In this document: positions 53,315 to 62,510 of the stretch, piece by piece
Layout: every line of letters starts with the position of its first letter
Numbering within the stretch: position 1 is the stretch's first letter
Assembly (NCBI GenBank): GCA_023896275.1
Contig: MLDA01000004.1
Coordinates: forward strand, 62,001-126,000
Reading direction: 5' to 3'
Origin: Kocuria rosea subsp. polaris
Lineage (GTDB): Bacteria > Actinomycetota > Actinomycetes > Actinomycetales > Micrococcaceae
Length of the DNA: 64,000 bases
Position numbers and translations under genes: made by a program
The notes under the pieces: generated by a model
The model's input: the letters and a program-made list of their open reading frames with translations, nothing else
Told to the model about the DNA's origin: nothing
The model's database searches: none

Positions 53315-54264
53315 GCCTGGGCTCCTTGCGTGACGGCGGTCGGGGCGTTCGCGCTGGCCGCGCGCCGGGGTTTGCGCAGCCGCGGGTTGGTGATCTCGTC
53401 GACCGCGTAGTTGCACATCGCCAGGGCGAAGGCGACGAGGGCGATGGCGAGGCCGGAGGGGGCGAAGATCCACCACTGGCCGAGCATGAGCGAACCGTCG
53501 GTGGAGGCCCAGAACAGGTTGGTTCCCCACGAGATGGTGTTGGCGTCGCCGAGCCCGAGGAACTCGAGGCCGGCCTGCGCGCCGATAGCGCCGATGACGC
53601 TGCCGAGCAGGGTCGTCATCACGATCGAGGCCATGTTCGGCAGGATCTCGCGCAGCATGATCCGCAGCGGGCGCTCGCCGGTGACGAGGGCTGCTGCAAC
53701 GTAGTCCTTGCCCCGGATCGACAGGGCCTGCGAACGCAGGACACGGGCGCTGCCCGCCCAGCCAGTGATGACCAGGACGATGATCACCGTGCCGAGACCG
53801 GGCGGCATGAACGCGGCGAGGATCACGAGCAGCGGCAGCCCGGGCAGCAGCAGGAACACGTTCGTCAGCAGCGACAGGACGTCGTCGACGGCCTTGCCGA
53901 AGTAGGCGCAGGCGAGCCCGACGATGATGCCGACGATCGTGGCGAGGATGCCCGCGATCACGCCGACGAACAGCGAAGAGCGCGAGCCCCACACGGTTAG
54001 CGCGAGCACGTCCTGACCCTTGGCGGTGGTGCCCAGCCAGTGCTCGGCGCCGGGCGCACTTGCACCGCCGGACCCGATGCGGGAGGGGTCCTCGGGGAAG
54101 AGGACGGGGGCGAGTAGGGCCAAGGCGATGAAGATCGCGAGGATCGCGAGGCCGGCGACGGCTTTGCCGTTGCGGCCGAGGGCCCGCAGGAAGCGCAGGG
54201 AGGCGCGGCCCGGCGGGGGGCCGGAGGTCCCGGTGGACGGCGGGGCTGGTGGCGCTAGTGCCAT
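53311..54264 (-). CDS. ABC transporter permease, OppC/DppC type
   Basis: A 317-residue membrane subunit with six helices. HWLGTTAKGQDVLALTVWGSR is the family hallmark; the EAA loop lies in DYVAAALVTGERPLRIMLREILPN. CGGAGGAAACC precedes the ATG at 54264. Partner of the OppB-type gene 14 bases upstream. Confidence 0.92.
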   Translation of the reverse strand: MALAPPAPPSTGTSGPPPGRASLRFLRALGRNGKAVAGLAILAIFIALALLAPVLFPEDPSRIGSGGASAPGAEHWLGTTAKGQDVLALTVWGSRSSLFVGVIAGILATIVGIIVGLACAYFGKAVDDVLSLLTNVFLLLPGLPLLVILAAFMPPGLGTVIIVLVITGWAGSARVLRSQALSIRGKDYVAAALVTGERPLRIMLREILPNMASIVMTTLLGSVIGAIGAQAGLEFLGLGDANTISWGTNLFWASTDGSLMLGQWWIFAPSGLAIALVAFALAMCNYAVDEITNPRLRKPRRAASANAPTAVTQGAQA

Positions 54265-54278
54265 GGTTTCCTCCGTGG

Positions 54279-55256
54279 CTAACCGACCCGCACGCGCGGG
54301 TCGAGGCGGACGTAGACGAGGTCGACGAGGAAGTTCGCGAGCAGCACGGCCGCGGTGATCGTCAGGAACAGGCCCTGCATGAGCGGGTAGTCGAGCCCCT
54401 GGACGGCGGCCAGGAGCTGGTAGCCGACGCCGGGGTACGCGAAGACGACCTCGGTGAGCAGGGCGCCGCCGACGATGAAGCCGAGGCTCATGCCGATGTT
54501 GGTCACGGACGGCAGCAGGGCGTTGCGGGCCGCGTAGTTGAACATGATGCGGCGCGGGCGCAGGCCCTTCGCCTCGGCCATCAGGATGTAGTCCTCGGCG
54601 TTGGTCGAGATCATGGTGTTGCGCATGCCGAGCATCCAGCCGCCGATCGACACGAGGACGATCGAGAGGGCGGGAAGGATGAGGTGCGCGGCGACGTCGG
54701 AGATGAAAGTCAGGTCCCACGAAGGCGTGAGCCCGACGGAGAACGCGTGGCGCAGCGGCGAGACACCGAGGGCGACGCCGAAGACGTAGAGCGAACCCAT
54801 CGCGAGCCAGAAGTACGGGAAGGACCCGATGAACACGAGCAGCGGCGGCACGACCGAGTCGAGCGCCCCGCCGCGGCGCCAGGCCGCGAGGATGCCGAGG
54901 AGATTGCCGATGATGACGGCGATGATCAGCGAGACGGCGCCCAGGAGCAGGGTCCACGGCAGCTGGGCGGCGATGACCTCGCTCACCGGGGTGGGGAAGC
55001 GGGAGATGGAGACTCCGAAGTCGCCGGTGAACACGCGGCCGATGTAGGCGAAGTACTCCTGCCACCAGGGGCCGCCCTCGACGCCGAGGAGGCGCTGCAG
55101 GGATTCGACCTGCTGCGGGTCGAGCCGCTGCTGCGAGCGGGAGAGCATGCGGGTGACGGGGTCCCCCGGCATGAGCCGGGGGAGCATGAAATTGAGGGTG
55201 ATGGAGGCCCAGAACGCGACGAGGTAGAAACCGAGCCTGCGCAGGATGAAGCCCAT
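54279..55256 (-). CDS. ABC transporter permease, OppB/DppB type
   Basis: A 325-residue membrane subunit with six helices: RRLGFYLVAFWASITLNFMLPRLMPGDP at the start (family hallmark), EAA loop DYILMAEAKGLRPRRIMFNYAARNALLP. GAAGGA precedes the ATG. It follows the binding-protein gene after a gap with a perfect hairpin. Confidence 0.92.
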   Translation of the reverse strand: MGFILRRLGFYLVAFWASITLNFMLPRLMPGDPVTRMLSRSQQRLDPQQVESLQRLLGVEGGPWWQEYFAYIGRVFTGDFGVSISRFPTPVSEVIAAQLPWTLLLGAVSLIIAVIIGNLLGILAAWRRGGALDSVVPPLLVFIGSFPYFWLAMGSLYVFGVALGVSPLRHAFSVGLTPSWDLTFISDVAAHLILPALSIVLVSIGGWMLGMRNTMISTNAEDYILMAEAKGLRPRRIMFNYAARNALLPSVTNIGMSLGFIVGGALLTEVVFAYPGVGYQLLAAVQGLDYPLMQGLFLTITAAVLLANFLVDLVYVRLDPRVRVG

Positions 55257-55283
55257 GGCTGTCCTTCCGAAGGGGTGGCGGAG

Positions 55284-55312
55284 CCGGCGCGGCGGTCTCG
55301 CCGCCGCGCCGG
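55284..55312 (-). terminator. Perfect 12-bp hairpin between binding protein and permease genes
   Basis: CCGGCGCGGCGG (55284-55295) and CCGCCGCGCCGG (55301-55312) around TCTCG. Lies in the 118-base gap; no T-run. Probably sets the ratio of binding protein to permease by attenuation or mRNA protection (inference). Confidence 0.6.
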
Positions 55313-55374
55313 GTGCGCGGGTGCTGCGCCCGTTGGATCCGGGCGGATGGGGATGCGCCGGGTGGCGCCGGGGC

Positions 55375-57036
55375 CTACTCGGCCGGCTCGAGCGAGGTGA
55401 GCACGAGGACCGTCGTGGGGGCCCGGGTGGCCAGCGTGGCGTACGGGTCCTCCTCGGTGGGCCAGCCGACGAAGCGCTCGGTGGTGAAGGCGCCCCACTC
55501 CGGGCCGGGGAACAGCGGCACGACGGGCGCGAGTTCCGCGTAGATCCCCTGCAGCTCGCTCATGATGTCGGCCTGCTCGGACTCGTCGGACGTCGCGGCG
55601 AAGTCGGTGAGCAACGCGTCGGCGCGCTCGTCGCCGAGCCGGTGGTAGTTGTCGAACGTCTGCTCGCCGACCGGCTTGACCGACTCGGTGGACATGATGT
55701 TCCGGTAGTACTGGTACGGGGTGGGCGCGTTGGCGCTCCAGACGATCCCCGTCTCGAATTCGCCGGTCTCGTAGCCGGCGACGACGGCGGCCCAGTCGGG
55801 TGAGTCGACCGTGGCCTTCACGCCGATGTCCTGGAGGTTCTGCGCGATGATGTTCGCGACCGAGAGCCAGTCGGAGGAGGTCGAGCCGACGGAGATGTCG
55901 AACGCGAACGGTTCCCCGTCCGGCGTCGTGCGCTGCCCGTCGGCACCGGCGGTGAAGCCGGCGTCGTCGAGCAGGTCGGCGGCGGCGTCGGTGTCGAACC
56001 CGGTCCAGTCGCAGCCGGCGACGACGTCGGCGTCGCGCCACTCGTCGTAGTTGCCCGACAGGCCCGTGCAGTCCGCGGGGATCGTGTAGCCGGACATCCC
56101 GACCTTCACGATCTGTTCGCGATCGATGGCCATGCTCAGCGCCTTGCGGACGTCGGGGTCGGCGAACATGTCGAGCGTCGTGTTCAGCTGCCAGTTGATC
56201 TCGGCGCCCGTCGGCGGGAACCAGTAGGCGCGGCTCTCCGGGTCCTTGTCCACGAACGTGGTCTGGATGTCGGGCATGTACTGCGGCGCCCAGTCGACGT
56301 CGCCGTTGACCGCGGCGAGGTTGGCGCCGTCGTTGCCGGCGAACGCGAGCATCCGGACGCCCGGGATCTTCTGCTTCTCCGGCTGCCAGTAGTTCGGGTT
56401 GGGCAGCAGGTCGAAGGACTGGGCCTGGAAGTTCGAGACCTCGGTGTAGGGCCCCGTGCCGACCGGCGTCGGGTTCTCCTCGTTGCCCGGGTCCTCGATC
56501 TCGGACCAGATGTGATCGGGCACGATGACCTGCTGCCCGACCTCGAAGAGCGCCGGGGAGAACTTCCGGTTGAACGTGAACTGCACGGTCTTCTCGTCGA
56601 CGGCTTCGACGGCGTCGAGGTAGTCAAACCCGCCGAGCAGCTCGCGCTGCAGCTCGAAGGTCGTGACGATGTCGGCGGCGACGAAGTCCGCGCCGTCGGA
56701 CCACTTGACGTCCTCGCGCAAGTGGAAGGTCTGCGACAGGCCGTCGTCGGCGGCCTCCCACGACTCGGCGAGCCACGGCACGGTGTCGCCGCCGGCCGGG
56801 TTGTAGATCAGCAGCGATTCGTAGACCGACTGCGTGGTCATGGGTGCGGCGTTCGGGGAGAACGGGTTGAAGTTCTGGGAGAACGTGCCCATGTCCTCAC
56901 GGGGGACGGTGAGCATGGGGCCGGCCTCGGCCGCGCCCTCGTCGGGCGTCGCCGTGCAGCCGGTCAGGGCCAGGGCCCCGATCGCGGTGACGGCGCCGGC
57001 CCTGAACAGGGCGCGCCGGATCGATGTGGCTATCAT
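55375..57036 (-). CDS. Opp/Dpp-type solute-binding lipoprotein (SBP_bac_5)
   Basis: A 553-residue binding protein: lipobox LTGC (Cys about 27), then the family 5 fold: FSQNFNPFSPNAAPMTTQSVYE, LAESWEAADDGLSQTFHLREDVKWSDG (a hallmark), RKALSMAIDREQIV. The family binds peptides, but some members bind oligosaccharides. In this operon with two GH32 enzymes and a LacI regulator a fructo-oligosaccharide ligand is likely. GGAAGAGG precedes the ATG. Confidence 0.9.
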   Translation of the reverse strand: MIATSIRRALFRAGAVTAIGALALTGCTATPDEGAAEAGPMLTVPREDMGTFSQNFNPFSPNAAPMTTQSVYESLLIYNPAGGDTVPWLAESWEAADDGLSQTFHLREDVKWSDGADFVAADIVTTFELQRELLGGFDYLDAVEAVDEKTVQFTFNRKFSPALFEVGQQVIVPDHIWSEIEDPGNEENPTPVGTGPYTEVSNFQAQSFDLLPNPNYWQPEKQKIPGVRMLAFAGNDGANLAAVNGDVDWAPQYMPDIQTTFVDKDPESRAYWFPPTGAEINWQLNTTLDMFADPDVRKALSMAIDREQIVKVGMSGYTIPADCTGLSGNYDEWRDADVVAGCDWTGFDTDAAADLLDDAGFTAGADGQRTTPDGEPFAFDISVGSTSSDWLSVANIIAQNLQDIGVKATVDSPDWAAVVAGYETGEFETGIVWSANAPTPYQYYRNIMSTESVKPVGEQTFDNYHRLGDERADALLTDFAATSDESEQADIMSELQGIYAELAPVVPLFPGPEWGAFTTERFVGWPTEEDPYATLATRAPTTVLVLTSLEPAE

Positions 57037-57083
57037 GAAGTGACCTCTTCCGGATCAAATGGTGGTGCGGGAGGGTGAGTTCT

Positions 57084-58115
57084 TCAGCGGAGTGCGATTC
57101 CAACTGAAGAACGCTGTCGCAGCGGGCAGTCGAGGGCGAGGTGCGAACTCGTCTCCCGGCTGCCCGTTGTCAGTTCGGCCAGTTTCCTGACCCCGGCGGC
57201 GCCCATCTCCTCGAAGGGGAGGGCGACGGTCGTCAGGCCGGGCCGAAGACTGTCGGCCAGGGCCTGCTGATCATCGAAGCCGATGATCGAGATTTCGTGG
57301 GGGATCCGCAGACCCCGTTCCTTGACGGCGTCGTAAGCGCCCATGGCCATGCGGTCGTTTCCGCAGAAGAGCGCCGTCGGCGGGTTCGGCCCATCGAGGA
57401 GTTCCGCCGCACCCTGGTAGCCGCTCTCCGCGGTGCCGTCGCCGGCGAGTACCCGCTTGTCCGGGAGGGCGACGCCCGCGGCGGAGAGCTCACCGCCGAA
57501 GCCGCGGAGGCGTCCCACCTGCGCGGGGATGCCCGGCGGAAGGGTGATGTGGGCGATCTCGCGGTGGCCGGACGCCAACAGCTCCCGCGCGGCGGCCCGC
57601 CCCCCGGCCTCCTCGTCCGGCACGATGCTCGGCAGCCGACCCGACTCGTCGAAGCAGTGCACCAGCACGGTGGGCACCTGGTGGGCGTTCTCCGGAACCC
57701 GGACGGCCTGGTGCCACGAGGCCGCGATGATCAGGCCCTCGATGCGCTGCTCGAGCAGCTTCTCGATCGCCGCCGACTCCATGTCCTGCTCGTTCTCGCT
57801 GGGGGCGATGAGGAGGAAGCGGTTGTCCTCCCACGACTGCCATTGCGCACCTTTGATGACATCGGCGGCGAAGGGGCTCGTCACGATTTCGGTGACCAGG
57901 CCGAAGAGCCCGGACCGCTGGCTGGCCAGTGCCCGGGCCGCGGCGTTGCGGCGATAGCCGAGCCGTTCTGCGGCCTCGGCGATGCGCTCCCGGGTGGAGG
58001 CGGGGATGTTGGCACCTGAGCGGTCGTTGAGCACGAAGGAGACCGTGGTCCGGCTGACGCCGGCCGTGCGCGCGACGTCGGCCATGGTGACGGCCCGTCC
58101 CGGTGTGGTCTCCAT
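57084..58115 (-). CDS. LacI-family transcriptional regulator of the fructan locus
   Basis: A 343-residue repressor: helix-turn-helix VTMADVARTAGVSRTTVSFVLND (about 9-31), hinge RRNAAARALAS, and a sugar-sensing core (ALFCGNDRMAMGAYDAVKERGLRIPHEISIIGFDD). It is the first gene before the binding protein, 47 bases away, same strand. GAGGAG precedes the ATG. Operator-like repeats lie upstream in its promoter. Confidence 0.92.
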   Translation of the reverse strand: METTPGRAVTMADVARTAGVSRTTVSFVLNDRSGANIPASTRERIAEAAERLGYRRNAAARALASQRSGLFGLVTEIVTSPFAADVIKGAQWQSWEDNRFLLIAPSENEQDMESAAIEKLLEQRIEGLIIAASWHQAVRVPENAHQVPTVLVHCFDESGRLPSIVPDEEAGGRAAARELLASGHREIAHITLPPGIPAQVGRLRGFGGELSAAGVALPDKRVLAGDGTAESGYQGAAELLDGPNPPTALFCGNDRMAMGAYDAVKERGLRIPHEISIIGFDDQQALADSLRPGLTTVALPFEEMGAAGVRKLAELTTGSRETSSHLALDCPLRQRSSVGIALR

Positions 58116-58159
58116 CGGTGCTCCTCGTGACGGTGGATTGGTTGATTGCTGCGAGGTAA

Positions 58160-58217
58160 GTAACTCGCGTTACCAGCGCATGAACCAAAGGTAACGCGCT
58201 TCACTAACACGTGTCAA
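58160..58217 (-). promoter_or_regulatory. Promoter and operator region of the fructan LacI gene
   Basis: Read leftward: TTGACA (58217 to 58212), 18 bases, TACCTT (58193 to 58188). CGCGTTACC (58166-58174) and GGTAACGCG (58190-58198) are inverted copies 15 bases apart, the latter across the -10; GTAAC-TCGC-GTTAC (58160-58173) overlaps the former. This is the expected place for a LacI protein to bind. Confidence 0.55.
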
Positions 58218-58386
58218 GGGTCACATTCACTGCTCGTCGCCCGACTCCGGTGGGGAACCTGAATACTGCCCGTGAATCCGCGCCACGGCGCGCCGTCAGT
58301 ACTCCTGCGATGGCACAGTGGGTCATGATGTGAGCAGGCCGCGCACGTCGTGCCGGCCATTGCAGACTCGTGACGAGGAGGGCCCG

Positions 58387-59406
58387 ATGATCACCCCGGA
58401 TGGCGAAAACTGGCTGCAGACGCCGGTCGTCGAACTGGACCGGCTGTTCCCGGACGCGCAGGCGAGGATCTTCGCGAAGCTCGATCAGCTGCAGGTCGCC
58501 GGCAGCACCAAGGAGCGCACCGCGGCCTCCCTGCTCGACGGTGCTGAGGCCGACGGGCTCCTGCTGCCCGGCGGCACCGTTGTCGAATCGAGTTCGGGCA
58601 ACCTCGGCATCGCGCTCGCCCGGCACTGCGCCCTGCGCGGCTACCGTTTCGTCGCCGTCGTTGACGAGAACGCCAACTCCGCCGCCGTGCGCATGATGGA
58701 GGCGTTCGGCGCACGTGTGGACCGCGTCGCCCCGGCGGATGGCAACCTGCTCGCCGCCCGCCGGCTCCGCGTGCGCGAGCTGCTGGTCGAGATCGAGGGC
58801 GCCGTCACCACGGATCAGTACGGTTCGCGCCATAACCCGCGCGCCCACGAGGAATCCACCATGCCGGAGTTTCTCGCCGCCGTCGGCACCCTCGACACTC
58901 TCTTCGTCGCCACGAGCACGACCGGTACGCTCGTCGGCTGCCACCGCTACGTGCGCGAGCACGGGCTGGGCACGCGCCTCGTCGCCGTCGACGCCGCCGG
59001 TTCCGTCCTCTTCGGCGGCGAGCCCGCCCCGCGCCGCCTGCCCGGCCTCGGCGCCGGCGTCCTGCCCGCGCTGCACGACCACGCCGACCCGGACGCCACC
59101 GTCCGCGTCCCCGAACCCGACATGATCTGGGGCTGCCGCCGCCTCGCCCGCACCGAGGGCCTGCTCGCGGGCGCCTCAACCGGCGCGATCGTCGCCGCCC
59201 TGGCGCGGAGCCTCGCCGCGGATGACGGCGCGCTCGGCGCACGCATCGGGGTGCTCGTACACGACTCCGGCGTGCCGTATCTGGACACCGTGTACGACGA
59301 CGACTGGGTCGCCGCCACGTACCCGGACGCCGCCGAGGGGCTGCTCGGCGCGGGCGCTCTGGACGGGCTGCTGCCGCCGTCGCACGCCGAAAACGCGGCG
59401 CCGTGA
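58387..59406 (+). CDS. SbnA-like PLP-dependent synthase (cysteine synthase family)
   Basis: A 339-residue fold-II PLP enzyme. PLP-binding Lys42 lies in AGSTKERTAASLL, the substrate Asn loop in VESSSGNLGIALA (about 67-79) and the phosphate loop in ATSTTGTLVGCHRY. The layout is close to SbnA, which joins phosphoserine and glutamate in diaminopropionate synthesis, and to cysteine synthases. GAGGAGGG precedes the ATG at 58387. It overlaps the next gene by four bases, first of a three-gene unit. Confidence 0.85.
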   Translation: MITPDGENWLQTPVVELDRLFPDAQARIFAKLDQLQVAGSTKERTAASLLDGAEADGLLLPGGTVVESSSGNLGIALARHCALRGYRFVAVVDENANSAAVRMMEAFGARVDRVAPADGNLLAARRLRVRELLVEIEGAVTTDQYGSRHNPRAHEESTMPEFLAAVGTLDTLFVATSTTGTLVGCHRYVREHGLGTRLVAVDAAGSVLFGGEPAPRRLPGLGAGVLPALHDHADPDATVRVPEPDMIWGCRRLARTEGLLAGASTGAIVAALARSLAADDGALGARIGVLVHDSGVPYLDTVYDDDWVAATYPDAAEGLLGAGALDGLLPPSHAENAAP

Positions 59407-60995
59407 ACGCACCCGACGTGCGCGTCGCCGTCGTCGGCGCCGGGCCGAAGGCGCTGTTCGCGCTGCAGGAACTGCACGAGCGGCTGCCCGCCGGCGCCCG
59501 GGTGAGTGTCGACGTCTTTGACCCGGCGCCGCCCGGCGGAGCCGTCTGGGATCCGGAGCTGCCGGCGGTGCTGCGCCTGAACGCGCCGGCGGCGATGGTC
59601 GACGCGCGCTGCTCCGGCTTCGGGGAGACCCTGAGCGAGTGGATCGCGCGCACGCACCCGGCGCACGCGGGGGAGTCGTTCCCGCCGCGCCGCATCGTCG
59701 GCGAGTACCTGCGCCTGGTCTTCGACCGGCTGGCGCGGAGTCCGCGGTTCGACCTGCGCCACTACCGGAGCCGGATCGACGGGCTCGGCGCCGGGCCGGG
59801 GCTGCTCGACGCCGACGCGTTCGACGAGGTACTGCTGTGCACCGGGCACGCGGGCCCTGGTGCGCGGCTCCCGGAGGCCGTCGCCGCCGCGGAAGCGGGC
59901 GGGCGCGTTGACGTGCGCGGGGCCGCGCTGACCGGGCTCGATGCGGTGCTGCTGCTGACCGAGGGGCGCGGCGGGCGCTGGAACCGGATCACCGGAGACC
60001 GGCTCGGCCTGCTCGCGTACGACGCCTCCGGCGCCGAGCCCTCGCGCATCCGCCTCGTCTCGCGCACCGGCGCCGTCCTCTCGCCCAAACCCGAGCGCGG
60101 GCACCCGGAGCTCGGACCGGTCGTCGACGCCGCCGCTGTGCGGATCGCTGCCTGGGCGGCCGCCGTGCGCGAGACGCCGGCCGGCCCGGTCCGCCAGGCG
60201 GCGCCGGTGTCGCTGGATCCGCTGTGGCGGGTGCTCGTCGGCGCGGCAGCCGACGCGGCTGCCGCCTGCGACGTCGAGACCACCGACCTGCGGCTCTGGC
60301 GGACGCTGCTCACCGGGCGACCCGAACGCGACGCCGGGGTGTGGGCCGGGCGCCGGCAGGCCGAGTTCCTGCACGAGCGGCTCGAGATGGACGCCGGGCT
60401 GCGTCGCCCCGACGAGGCGTGGATCCTCGGCCGGCTTTGGCACGGCCTCTACCGCGAGATGGTGCGCGCACTGGACCGCTTGCCGCGCAGCGCGCGCGAC
60501 CAGCGGCGCTTTCGCGCCGCGGCGGCCTGGCAGGAACGCACCGCCTTCGGCCCGCCGGCGGAGACCGTGCGCAAGCTGCTCGCCCTGGTCGACGCCGGGA
60601 TCGTGGAGATTCGGGCCGGGGAGCTGGAGGGGGCCTTCGTTGACGCGGTGACGACCGGCCCCGGCGTGCTGCGCCAGCCGGCGGTCCCAGACTCCGGGTC
60701 GGAGTTCCTCGATCCGCTCTACGCGGACCTTTCCGCCCGCGGCCTCATCACCGTGCGCCCCGGCGAGCGGGGAGTCCTGACGGACACCGATGCCGCCTGC
60801 CTGGCCCCGGACGGCCGGCGCAGCGACTGGCTCGCGTGCCTGGGCCGGCCGACGGAGGATCCCGTGCTCGGCCACGACACGCTCGACCGCACGCTGCACG
60901 ACGACGGCCGGCGGTGGGCGACCGCCGTCGTCGAACGCCTCGCCCGCCCGCGCGACCCGCGCCAGGACCCACGGAAGGAACACGCACGCGCATGA
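59403..60995 (+). CDS. FAD/NAD(P)-binding protein of the PLP cluster
   Basis: A 530-residue protein with an N-terminal dinucleotide fold (RVAVVGAGPKALFALQEL, 7-24) and the block FDPAPPGGAVWDPELPAVLRLN (PF13454-like). A long helical C-terminal part follows. It may oxidise or reduce an amino-acid intermediate, in the place taken by SbnB in the staphyloferrin B pathway, but it is not related to SbnB in sequence. Starts inside the SbnA-like stop (GTGA) and its own stop overlaps the decarboxylase gene. Confidence 0.78.
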   Translation: MNAPDVRVAVVGAGPKALFALQELHERLPAGARVSVDVFDPAPPGGAVWDPELPAVLRLNAPAAMVDARCSGFGETLSEWIARTHPAHAGESFPPRRIVGEYLRLVFDRLARSPRFDLRHYRSRIDGLGAGPGLLDADAFDEVLLCTGHAGPGARLPEAVAAAEAGGRVDVRGAALTGLDAVLLLTEGRGGRWNRITGDRLGLLAYDASGAEPSRIRLVSRTGAVLSPKPERGHPELGPVVDAAAVRIAAWAAAVRETPAGPVRQAAPVSLDPLWRVLVGAAADAAAACDVETTDLRLWRTLLTGRPERDAGVWAGRRQAEFLHERLEMDAGLRRPDEAWILGRLWHGLYREMVRALDRLPRSARDQRRFRAAAAWQERTAFGPPAETVRKLLALVDAGIVEIRAGELEGAFVDAVTTGPGVLRQPAVPDSGSEFLDPLYADLSARGLITVRPGERGVLTDTDAACLAPDGRRSDWLACLGRPTEDPVLGHDTLDRTLHDDGRRWATAVVERLARPRDPRQDPRKEHARA

Positions 60996-62425
60996 ACACC
61001 ACACCGACCAGGACCCTCGTGGACAGGAGCCTCTGCGCCGGGCCGCAGCCGCTCACGGCGCGGCTCGAGCCGTGGATGCACGACCTGCTGGGTGACCACG
61101 AGGCCTGCCGCGCGCTGATCGTCGAGCACGGTTCGCCCGTGAACGTCATCGACACCGCCCCGCTGGCGCGGAACATCGAGGAGCTCCGGGAGGCTGCCGC
61201 GGCGCACGGGGTGGACTTCGAGGTGTACGTGGCCCGCAAGGCGAACAAGGCGCTTGCGGTCGTTGACGCGGCGCGTGCGGCCGGCGCTGGCGTCGACGTG
61301 GCGAGCGACGACGAGCTCGCCCAGGTGCTGGACCGCGGGGTCGAGCCGGACAAGATCATTCTCACCTCCGCCGTGAAGCCGCCGGCGACCCTGCGCCGCG
61401 CCCTGGATGCCGGCGTCGTCGTGAGCCTCGACAACCGCGACGAACTCGAGGACCTGCTCGCCGAGGCCCGGGCCGGCGGGGCCGACGTCGCGCTGCGCAT
61501 CGCGGCGCAGACGGCCGGCGTGAGGCCCACGCGGTTCGGGCTGGCCCCGGCGGAATGGATGGAGGCGCTCGGCGCCGCGGGCGACCGGGTGCGGGTGAGC
61601 GGCGTGCACTTCCACCTGCACGGGTACGCGGCCGCGGACCGGATCGCGGTGCTGGGCGAGGCGCTCGCGTTCGTCGACCGGCTGCGCGGGCTCGGGCACG
61701 ACGTGCGGTTCGTCGACATCGGCGGCGGCATCCCGATGACGTACCTCGACGACCGGGCCCAGTGGGACGAGTTCTGGGCGGCGATGCGCGCGCGGCGCGC
61801 GGATCTGGCCGCCGGCGGAGCGCTCACCGACGAGCTGACCTGGAACGACGACCCGCTGGGGCTCGACGGGTCCGGCGGCGTCTATCCGTTCTGGCAGGAG
61901 GCCACGCGCGGCCCGTGGCTCGAGGAGGTGCTGACCGGCCGCGTCGGCGGCACGAGCGTCGCAGCGGCCCTGCGCGAGCGGGGGCTGCAACTGCGCTGCG
62001 AGCCCGGCCGCGCGCTCCTCGACGGCTGCGGCCTGACGCTGGCCTCGGTCGCCTTCCGCAAGAAGCGCGCCGACGGCGTCCCGCTCGTCGGCCTGCACAT
62101 GAATCGGACGCAGATGCGCTCGACCTCGCTCGACGTGCTCATGGACCCACTCCTGCTGCGTGCGCCCAGCGCCGCCGGCGCCGACCCCGTCGAGGCCTAC
62201 TTCGTCGGCGCGTACTGCATCGAGGACGAACTCATCCTGCGCCGGCGCCTGCGCTTCCCGGCCGGCGTGCGGCGCGACGACGTGATCGCGTTCCCCAACA
62301 CGGGCGGCTACCTCATGCACATCATCGAGAGCGCGTCCCACCAGATCCCGCTCGCCGCCAACGTCGTCCGCAGGGCCAACGGCTTCGAGCGGGACCTTAT
62401 CGACGGGCCGGTCGCCGGCGCGTAA
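60992..62425 (+). CDS. Y4yA-like fold-III PLP-dependent decarboxylase
   Basis: A 477-residue enzyme of the diaminopimelate/ornithine decarboxylase fold. PLP Lys83 is in YVARKANKALAV; VHFHLHGYA (about 204) holds the barrel His; DIGGGIPMTYLDD is the glycine-rich phosphate loop; the active-site Cys appears in VGAYCIEDELIL. It differs from LysA and ODC by an insertion around 260-310. The product would be an amine from an amino acid. The ATG at 60992 overlaps the previous stop (ATGA). Confidence 0.85.
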   Translation: MNTTPTRTLVDRSLCAGPQPLTARLEPWMHDLLGDHEACRALIVEHGSPVNVIDTAPLARNIEELREAAAAHGVDFEVYVARKANKALAVVDAARAAGAGVDVASDDELAQVLDRGVEPDKIILTSAVKPPATLRRALDAGVVVSLDNRDELEDLLAEARAGGADVALRIAAQTAGVRPTRFGLAPAEWMEALGAAGDRVRVSGVHFHLHGYAAADRIAVLGEALAFVDRLRGLGHDVRFVDIGGGIPMTYLDDRAQWDEFWAAMRARRADLAAGGALTDELTWNDDPLGLDGSGGVYPFWQEATRGPWLEEVLTGRVGGTSVAAALRERGLQLRCEPGRALLDGCGLTLASVAFRKKRADGVPLVGLHMNRTQMRSTSLDVLMDPLLLRAPSAAGADPVEAYFVGAYCIEDELILRRRLRFPAGVRRDDVIAFPNTGGYLMHIIESASHQIPLAANVVRRANGFERDLIDGPVAGA

Positions 62426-62486
62426 GCCGTCCGGGGCAAGGGGTGGACCCGTCGGGCTCCGGCCACGCGGAACCGGTGCTAGAGTC

Positions 62487-62510
62487 CTATTCCATGAATG
62501 CTTGGAATAG
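62487..62510 (+). promoter_or_regulatory. ArsR-type operator spanning the start codon
   Basis: CTATTCCA (62487-62494) and TGGAATAG (62503-62510) are perfect inverted copies eight bases apart. The start codon ATG (62494-62496) begins on the last base of the first arm. TAGAGT at 62480-62485 is a -10 eight bases before the ATG. ArsR proteins bind such repeats, so the gene probably represses itself by blocking a leaderless or short-leader transcript. Confidence 0.7.

Noticed and set aside
60836-60991. N-terminal extension of the decarboxylase
   Set aside because: Open frame only because of GC content; it overlaps the end of the FAD/NAD(P) gene, and the ATG at 60992 gives the usual four-base overlap.
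58947-61004. Minus-strand frame of 685 codons opposite the PLP cluster
   Set aside because: No motif and repetitive composition; the plus-strand genes have catalytic motifs and linked starts.
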